In this document: positions 58,271 through 64,000 of the stretch, piece after piece
Layout of the letters: each line of letters opens with the position of its first letter
Position numbering within the stretch: the first letter of the stretch is position 1
NCBI RefSeq assembly: GCF_905115235.1
Contig: NC_051850.1
Location: 41,794,441-41,858,440 of the forward strand
Reading direction: 5' to 3'
DNA from: Hermetia illucens
Lineage: Eukaryota > Arthropoda > Insecta > Diptera > Stratiomyidae
DNA length: 64,000 nt
The notes under the pieces: model-generated
What the model saw: only the letters and a program-made list of their open reading frames with translations
Database searches by the model: none
What the model was told of the DNA's origin: nothing
Translations under genes and position numbers: made by a program

Positions 58271-58449
58271 TATATGACTTGCGGTTTCGTCCATCTCATC
58301 AGACGCTGCCTCACCTCTGCCCTGGGAGCAGCGTGAACGAAGTGATTACAAAGTGGTATTTTCTCCCTTATATTAATTCAAAACCAGGCAGGCAAACATG
58401 TCGCATCTGATAAGTTGCCTCTGCTCTGGACGAAACCGCAAGTCATATA
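58271..58449. ncRNA. Inverted pair of candidate hammerhead ribozymes
   Basis: A perfect 23-base inverted repeat joins 58271-58293 and 58427-58449. Each arm contains, on its own sense strand, GGAC-GAAA-CCGCAA-GTC, which is the right half of a hammerhead: GAAA, a two-pair helix III with loop CGCAA, and the GUC cleavage triplet. On the minus strand the left half CTGATGA lies at 58302-58296 with a collapsed helix II. On the plus strand CTGATAA lies at 58407-58413, one base off consensus, with an imperfect helix II. Short helix III loops of this kind are known from Penelope-like elements. An inner hairpin ACGCTGC/GCAGCGT (58303-58334) lies between them. Both copies look partly decayed. No element protein is recognised nearby. 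Confidence 0.6.
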
Positions 58450-58559
58450 TTTTGCAATTTGGGTGCTTCCCCAAGGATGAGTGTTCCGTGGACCACAACC
58501 GTGAAAGCATGTTGCTTTCTAACTGGTCCGGTTCGCCATTAAATAGATGGCGGATTTAG

Positions 58560-58960
58560 GAATCCCTCGATTCTTAAACAAAGTTTTGGTATTCTCTGTG
58601 ATCGACGTTTCAACGAACGTCTCAATTTTAAAGTTCACCGCAATGCCGTCCGCCCCATCGCCCTCTATGTTTCTGAGTGTTGGTCGACTATAAAAGACAA
58701 TGAATGCCGTCCTGCGGTAATGGATACGAAGATGCTGCGTTTGACTAGTGGCGTAACACGTTTTGGTCACATCCGAAATGAGGACATCCGCGGTCGATAT
58801 GGGGTTGTACCGATCGTGGAAAAATAAGGGTGCTGGCAAGTTAATTGTTGTCAACCACCGAGGATTTATTTATGGTTCGGGGGAAGATGTAAATCAAGCT
58901 GAGGGTCCCTACACCGCGCCTCAAAACATCGGAAGCAAAAAGACGAAACAGGTAAGAATG
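58560..58960 (+). mobile_element. RTE-type LINE C-terminal fragment
   Basis: Translation near 58705-58830 gives MDTKMLRLTSGVTRFGHIRN, followed by EDIRGRYGVVPIVEK. This matches the end of RTE/BovB-type reverse transcriptases (RMLRWM.GVTR.D.VRNEDIR..). The fragment has no catalytic block. Confidence 0.6.
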
Positions 58961-59639
58961 TGGTAAGTCTTGGATTTCCTCACTCTTAATCGTAGCATCG
59001 TAACCTACGGAAAAATCTATAAATGATGTTGCAGTAGTTTAGCTGTTGATCAAATCCAGTTCGGAATGCCGGAATGCGGTAAAACTGAAGGTGTGACAAA
59101 CCCTCTCTTAGATAAAGCGATAGCATAGACCAGGATGTCAGGCAGTTACTAGAGAAGTCGAATTGGCACCAAATCGGAATATTCAGAGTTACCATTCTTT
59201 AGGCAGGTCTAGACTGGTTTTTGCATAGCACTAGAAAGTCAATCTCATATTGCATCCTGAGCAGACGTGAGGCAGTGAGTTTCCTTTGCGCTGAACAAAA
59301 GTTTGATAAAATATAAAAGAATATTTTCAATTTTTACATATATACGAACGGAAAAACGTGCGCAGAAAGTTTCTCACACAAGATGAATACAAAAGCTTTA
59401 CATCCGAAGCGTATAGTTTCCGGCTTATTATATAATAAAATTTGGGAGCGAGTACGAAATGTTCAGAAGTTTGCCAAACTACCGGAATTCAAAAATTGAT
59501 AACCGAATTTTGTTATGTGCGGTAGATTTACAACAAAACTAAGAAATATGTTTGTTGCATTGGTTTTTGTAAGAGTTTTACGCATTAAAAACTAGAATAA
59601 TCCTTTTCCAAGGGGACAACTAGGATAGATAGGTCGACG
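58961..59639. other. Unassigned intergenic DNA
   Basis: AT-rich sequence with no gene or repeat I can name. Confidence 0.3.
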
Positions 59640-60130
59640 AGTAGTTTGCCCCGAAAAAATATTATTCAGAACAGCAAGAGAGTGCAATCTTCTCTCATGG
59701 TGGGCACGCTATGCCCAAATTAGGAGGTCAATGGAAATCATATTTGAGGCTGATATACTTGTAATTATAAGAGCGACAGTTTGAATGCTCAGAGAGTGGT
59801 GGATGGGCAGGCATATTGCAATCTGTGACCCTAGCCAACAAGTTTTGTAGCTGTTGAACAGTCCCTTACCCAGCGCAGGAATGCAGAACTGATATAAACG
59901 CTCCATATAAATTAAATATAGCGGAACAACTCTAGGCACTGGGCCATCCTGGTTTAAACAGGAAAGTTATCTTGAATGGAGTTTAATTACCCCCATCTAC
60001 TGGCCAGAGTCAACAATTAGAGAGCGGAAAAGCAGGGAAATACCAAAAAGGATTGCACAACATCCCGAACAGTAGAAGAATGCAGAAGTGGTTTAAACAC
60101 TTCTTCAAGATTAATACTAGTTCACTACTA
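59640..60130 (+). mobile_element. LOA/I-type LINE RNase H fragment
   Basis: Near 59800-59850 a GRHIAICDPSQQVL word resembles the RNase H block GRRIAICSDSQATL of the copy at 20735. It is followed by NSPLPSAGMQN-like and later LGTGPSW-like words, at the positions of SPLITS and PGH. It is strongly eroded. Confidence 0.4.
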
Positions 60131-60239
60131 CACTAATTGTGTCAAAAACACATAAAGATGTAAGCAACGGATTTTAATTCTACGAGTGGTAAGGATACAT
60201 CGACATCGAATCCATCCGCGACTTTTTTTAATCAAGCTA

Positions 60240-60975
60240 CAGCTGAGTCACGGATTTTCGAGGCCTCACCGGATTTATGTTCCCTACGAAGAAGTCTGCC
60301 GATAGAATGTACTCCGTGTCTACGGCGCGGTCAGCTCCAGAGGGGAAGTACAGCAACTCCCATAAAGAGAGCAACTGGAAACCTGACCACGGCCGGTGTC
60401 GGTGGTATTGTTGCCTAATTCTCCCAGAAAACGGGAGAGGAAGCTGGACAGAAGGAAACTTCAGCCGCAAAGAGGAGGCTAAATCTTGTTTATTAGAACT
60501 TTCTCTTCCTACCCTACCAGGAAAAGTAGAAGAAAGGGAAGCTGCAGATGTAAAAGCAAATAGTATAATACCGATATGTGGAAACGGAACTATGCAGCCC
60601 AGACACCGGGAAGGCTCCCAGCCGATGACAGCGAAAGGTACTGTGAAAGAAGGCAAGTTTCATGAGAATGGAGCATGTGCGTTGCTACACCACCAGATGT
60701 GGCAATATCCAGGGAACTCGGACCCAGGAAGGCGAAATTTTCGGTGGAAGGGTGAGACTCACACAGGATGGGGTAAACCCTTCAGTTAACGGTGGTTTTC
60801 ACATCATAAAGGATCCTCAAACATGGGAAGATTAACTTGCAGCATGCCAAAGCGTCTACACTACTTGGTGGCAAAGCTGGCAAAATTGCAGGACAGCCCA
60901 TATGTGTTACAAGAACCATGGATTCGTTTTAACAAAATCTGTGGTATTGGATCAATAAAGGGATAAGGGATAAGA
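60240..60975 (+). mobile_element. LOA-type LINE remnant: end of ORF1 and start of endonuclease
   Basis: A 170-codon frame at 60277-60789 is Lys/Gly/Ser-rich, as expected for the end of LINE ORF1. Directly after it, 60829-60950 reads KLTCSMPKRLHYLVAKLAKL, then VLQEPWIRFNKICGIG. This parallels the QxNLQHSK...LVQEPWI...KICGL start of LOA/I-type endonucleases. The element breaks off where an RTE fragment begins. Confidence 0.55.
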
Positions 60976-60984
60976 TTAGGGAGT

Positions 60985-61440
60985 GAAGAAATTATTTGTT
61001 TTAGATTGCCTTTTGCTAGCTTTTTCAGACAAGCTTACGGCTTTGTCTTTAACATTTATTGTGCCTAGCCGAGCTAGGGAGGAGACCAACGCAGAAAGTA
61101 CATCGGACACTTCTGTTGCGTTAATTACAAAAACGATACCGATCGACGAGCCGCGATGACTAGACGGCGGGAATATTTCGAGCATATGTCAATGTTAATC
61201 CTCGACTTCCAGCTCCACTTGCCAGCGCCACTGAAGTCGCAGTCGCAATAAAACGAATGAAATCGGGGAAAGCAATAGGACCTGATGACATCGTCTCTGA
61301 ACTGTGGAAAGTGATGAGCTGGGACCCAACATTGTGGCCTAGTGAGTTCTTCAATCGGGTTATTCAGAAAGATAGAACACCATTTGACTGGTGCGAAAGC
61401 ACGAGCGTTCTATATGAAAAAAAAAGGTAATTCGCACTGA
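60985..61440 (+). mobile_element. RTE-type LINE fragment, start of the reverse transcriptase
   Basis: Plus-strand translation near 61200-61420 reads ATEVAVAIKRMKSGKAIGPD, then DIVSELWKVMSW, FFNRVIQK and DWCESTSVLYEKK. This follows the RTE layout (EV..ALKKMKNGKA.GPD.IP.E.WK...W...W..S..VP). It ends at an A-run near 61418-61427. Confidence 0.65.
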
Positions 61441-61862
61441 TGACAACTCACTCGCCAAGATTGGTCTGAACATCGCTTAATTTTAATTTTTCAATCTAAA
61501 TCGGTTTTCCATCTATCCAATGATCTTCGTATTTGCGTTGCAATGAGGTCGGAAATTGAAAGTGTCTGAACTGCTTATTTCCAATCTAATTTAAGGTGGA
61601 TTGTTCCTAATTAGCTAGAAATGAGTGCTTTAAACAAATACCGCTTCCGTGATGCATTGACTATGCAAGACGGAGTTCAAAACTGTACACATTTGGATGG
61701 AAACTCGGAATTTATCGCCTCAATTCCTGTTAAAAAAGGGGCAAAGTAAAAGGGATGGGTTCTCGGTACATTGAAAACTACGAACTTTGAATTTTAATAA
61801 GAGTTTATTTAGAATAATTTAACTAAAAACACAATGTTGGTAATAAAAATCCAAAGTGGCGC

Positions 61863-62716
61863 TTAACGGCCACCTCCTTGTCCACCATCAGGGCTAGTCG
61901 CGCCCGAAATCAAAACAAGGAGTCCAATTGGGACAATGTACATCCACTGGAAAGAAAAAATCACATCATTTTATAGCTCAACAAGTACCTTCAGCAATTA
62001 GCTTACATATTTCGCGAAGAAACCTCGATTATCCTTCACTTCCCCACGTTCGCGGGCCTCGCGTTCACGCTCTAATTTCTGAATGAAACTGGTAGTATCG
62101 GGTACAGGTGCAAGTTCCATTTGTTTGACGATCACGTGCGTGTTGAAATTCTCTAGATCTTCGCTGGATACTTGGAGGTCCTGGCAGTTTCCACTGCCGC
62201 TGACGGTCTGTGTGATGGCGAGAACTGAGCCGCTCGTGTCGATTGACACCCACAGTAAGTCTGCCAACTGGGCATTTGCCAGCGCACAGGCTTTGGTCGA
62301 TGTGAGATAATCGATTTTCGTCGCATCCGAGAAAGTGACGTAGGATTTGAGCCGGTAGAATTGATTGTGCTCGGCTAGGTCCTGTCGGGCGGATTTGGAA
62401 TTATTGTGAATACGAAGGAGATGTTAATGGCTTACCTTAAGTTTCTCACGATCCTCCGAGTTGAGGGGCTCCTGCAATACATTAGCTATTCCAATATTCA
62501 GGCTGGGAATGGACACATTGCCACGGAATGTGAATTTGTCGGGGTTGTGCCTGTCTAAGGCGTGATGCAGCTCAATGTTCAGCCACCCATCGCTTTCAAG
62601 GTAGGGCTGCGGGGAAAAAGCGTTCAATAGATATAATACCACCTGGAATTATTCGTACTTACAGTCACTAAATGCAAAATATTGAAAAATATCACAACGA
62701 AGTGCAACGATGACAT
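61863..62716 (-). CDS. EMC10: ER membrane protein complex subunit 10
   Basis: Minus-strand exons are 62716-62663, 62606-62436, 62381-62007 and 61946-61863. All have GT-AG borders and phase 0, giving 227 residues. EMC10 is a lumenal subunit of the insertase that places tail-anchored and multi-pass proteins into the ER membrane. The first exon encodes a signal peptide (MSSLHFVVIFFNILHLV). Conserved parts are ESDGWLNIELHHAL, then YVTFSDATKIDYLTSTKACA, LWVSIDTSGSVLAITQTVSG, and the near-invariant C-terminal REREARERGEVKDNRGFFAKY. A membrane segment follows (WMYIVPIGLLVLISGATSP) and a Gly-rich tail (DGGQGGGR). AATAAA on the minus strand lies at 61809-61804. It is divergent from the HELQ gene, 387 bp between starts. 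Confidence 0.95.
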
Positions 62717-63103
62717 TCTGATTTCCACCTTATCAGGACTGAAGTGCAGATGACAGAACCGAAAATTGATAGATGCCAATTGTCAATCTCGAAGCATATC
62801 ATGGGGAAGGTCTTGAAGCCGGAAAACGGAAATTGCTGTTTTAGTGAAGTCAATAGTTCTGGTTGTCTACTCTTAAAAGAAATTGGTCGGAGCACTTTCA
62901 CAGAAATGTGTTGTTTCTACACATCGATTACAATAAACAATCCCCTTGAGAAATTTGCATGAATCAAACGCTGCCTAGAAGCCAATGCAATGTTAAATTC
63001 ATAAAGAAGAAGCAGAAAAATTGTTTACAAATAAATTTTTGACAGACTAATTAGGCGGAATTCTTAAAATATTTCAACAAAAGTGTAATCATCGCAAGTC
63101 CTT
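62717..63103. promoter_or_regulatory. Divergent promoter region between EMC10 and HELQ
   Basis: The 387 bases between the two start codons contain both 5' UTRs and promoters. No defined core element is obvious. Confidence 0.45.
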
Positions 63104-63665
63104 ATGGACGACATTCTAAATCAAAACATCCTCATATCTGCTGAGGATATAAATGACGAGGATTCCTTTTCCCTGGAACCGAATCAACATGCCAATAAGA
63201 AGATTCGCCTGTTGTACGGATCCAATAATTTGGATGCTTGGCCTGAGGAGTACGAAGGCGACGACAGCATCTTTTCGGAGATTCTGAATAGTGAAAATGG
63301 AAGCAGCAACTGCCAAAAGGAGGATGAAGACGAAAACGGTGCAGAAGCAGAAGATGAAGACAATCTTGAAGATCCATTGCAGTGTACCCAACGGTTCCTT
63401 GACGATATGGTCAACAATGTGGAACTGGACTTCACAAGATACATTTGCGGATCACAGTATAGGACGCGGGAGGAGCTGTTACACCGACAGGAGGAACATC
63501 GGAGTTTTATGCGGGAGGCCGTTCAAAATCTAGGTGACATATCTTGGCAATCGCAGGCATTTCCTCATGAAATTGAGAATTTTATGGACAAAGGTCCTTT
63601 TTATAAGCTTCCTAAGCGCGTGGAGAGAATGATCTACGAACAGAAAAAGATCACCAGTTTATACG
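63104..63665 (+). CDS. HELQ: HELQ/mus301-type DNA helicase, first coding exon (partial)
   Basis: The exon runs from ATG at 63104 to a strong donor (G|GTAAGT) after 63665, in phase 1; the rest lies outside the window. The protein starts MDDILNQNILISAEDINDED. An acidic low-complexity stretch follows, and the exon ends PFYKLPKRVERMIYEQKKIT and SLY. That tail fits the segment just before the helicase core in HELQ (FYGLPSKVRDL...GIEKLYEWQ). The split codon G.. would permit the expected D or E after LY. HELQ is a 3'-5' superfamily 2 helicase acting at blocked replication forks; the fly orthologue is mus301 (spindle-C). The helicase motifs themselves are not visible, so the identity rests on this short match. 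Confidence 0.7.
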
Positions 63666-63734
63666 GTAAGTGGGTCATGTTTTAAAATATTTCATTAACT
63701 GGAGTTATTGTAATAACTAGCTTAGTAAATTAAT

Positions 63735-64000
63735 GTGTCCATATGGCCCAGTAGGCAGTTGACTAGGTTGCCACAAGAAAAGTCGCGGTTCAGCAGAGGG
63801 ATGACAGTCGCCTGAGTCAAATCAGGGTAATAATCGCGAGCGGGCGAAAGGCTGACATCATTACCTTCAATAGTGTATTGTAGTGTACCGTTACGATCAT
63901 GAATGAAATGCCCTTACACACATCAACACCCTTCCCCAAGGATTATTATTTCCTGGTTGTCACAATCTCACCAGATTTTACCTAATGCTAGCATTAAGTG
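63735..64000 (+). repeat. tRNA-derived SINE, copy 5, in HELQ intron 1
   Basis: The head (GTGTCCATATGGCCCAGTAGG) and B-box region (GTCGCGGTTCA) are degraded. The body is clear (CTGAGTCAAATCAGGGTAATAATC, AGTGTATTGTAGTGTACCG) and ends in GGATTATTATT. The following GGTTGTCACAATCTCACCAG and TTTTACCTAATGCTAGCAT continue the same 3' extension as copy 1 at 4810-4870. Confidence 0.75.

Noticed and set aside
60277-60789. A 170-codon host gene
   Set aside because: Its composition and the endonuclease start that directly follows fit the end of a LOA-type LINE ORF1.
1-64000. CRISPR arrays, bacterial operons or ribosome binding sites
   Set aside because: The window is eukaryotic, with spliced genes; no regularly spaced repeat array was seen.

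Overview
This is eukaryotic nuclear DNA, most likely from a fly-like insect (Diptera). Real genes are split by short GT-AG introns of about 50-75 bp plus a few very long ones. The repeats are typical of insects: R1-, LOA/I-, jockey- and RTE-type LINEs, a CsRn1-type Ty3/gypsy element, mariner relics and a tRNA-derived SINE. The species cannot be read from the sequence alone.

Six host genes can be modelled exon by exon. (1) IQCA1/DRC11 (+, 2608-16364), an axonemal nexin-dynein regulatory complex subunit with an IQ motif and a degenerate AAA domain. (2) LAMTOR1 (-, 34325-22823), the lysosomal Ragulator anchor, with a 10.7-kb intron. (3) ALG11 (+, 34934-45644), the ER mannosyltransferase of N-glycan assembly, with a 9.1-kb intron. 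LAMTOR1 and ALG11 are head to head, 608 bp apart. (4) The mitoribosomal protein mL64/CRIF1 (GADD45GIP1; +, 53926-54723), single exon. (5) EMC10 (-, 62716-61863), an ER membrane protein complex subunit. (6) The first coding exon of a HELQ/mus301 DNA-repair helicase (+, 63104-63665), head to head with EMC10 and running off the right edge.

Most of the remainder is transposon debris, mainly inside introns. The left edge is the 3' half of a jockey-like LINE. The two large IQCA1 introns hold LOA, R1 and RTE fragments and two SINE copies. LAMTOR1 intron 3 holds a young, apparently whole CsRn1-type gypsy element (24502-29937, identical LTRs, tRNA-Trp-like primer site), a broken relative and a mariner relic. 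ALG11 intron 2 holds a much older gypsy relic, itself split by a 1.6-kb insertion, and an inverted LOA-type LINE. From 45.6 to 62 kb there are RTE, R1 and LOA scraps, a mariner relic, two SINEs and stretches I cannot assign.

The most interesting unlisted structures are hammerhead-ribozyme-like motifs. One lies on the minus strand inside a hairpin with 24-bp perfect arms (12135-12261). An inverted pair shares a 23-bp perfect repeat carrying the catalytic GAAA and GUC segments (58271-58449). A weaker one lies near 46265. They resemble the ribozymes known from Penelope-like elements and may be relics of such elements or free-standing copies.
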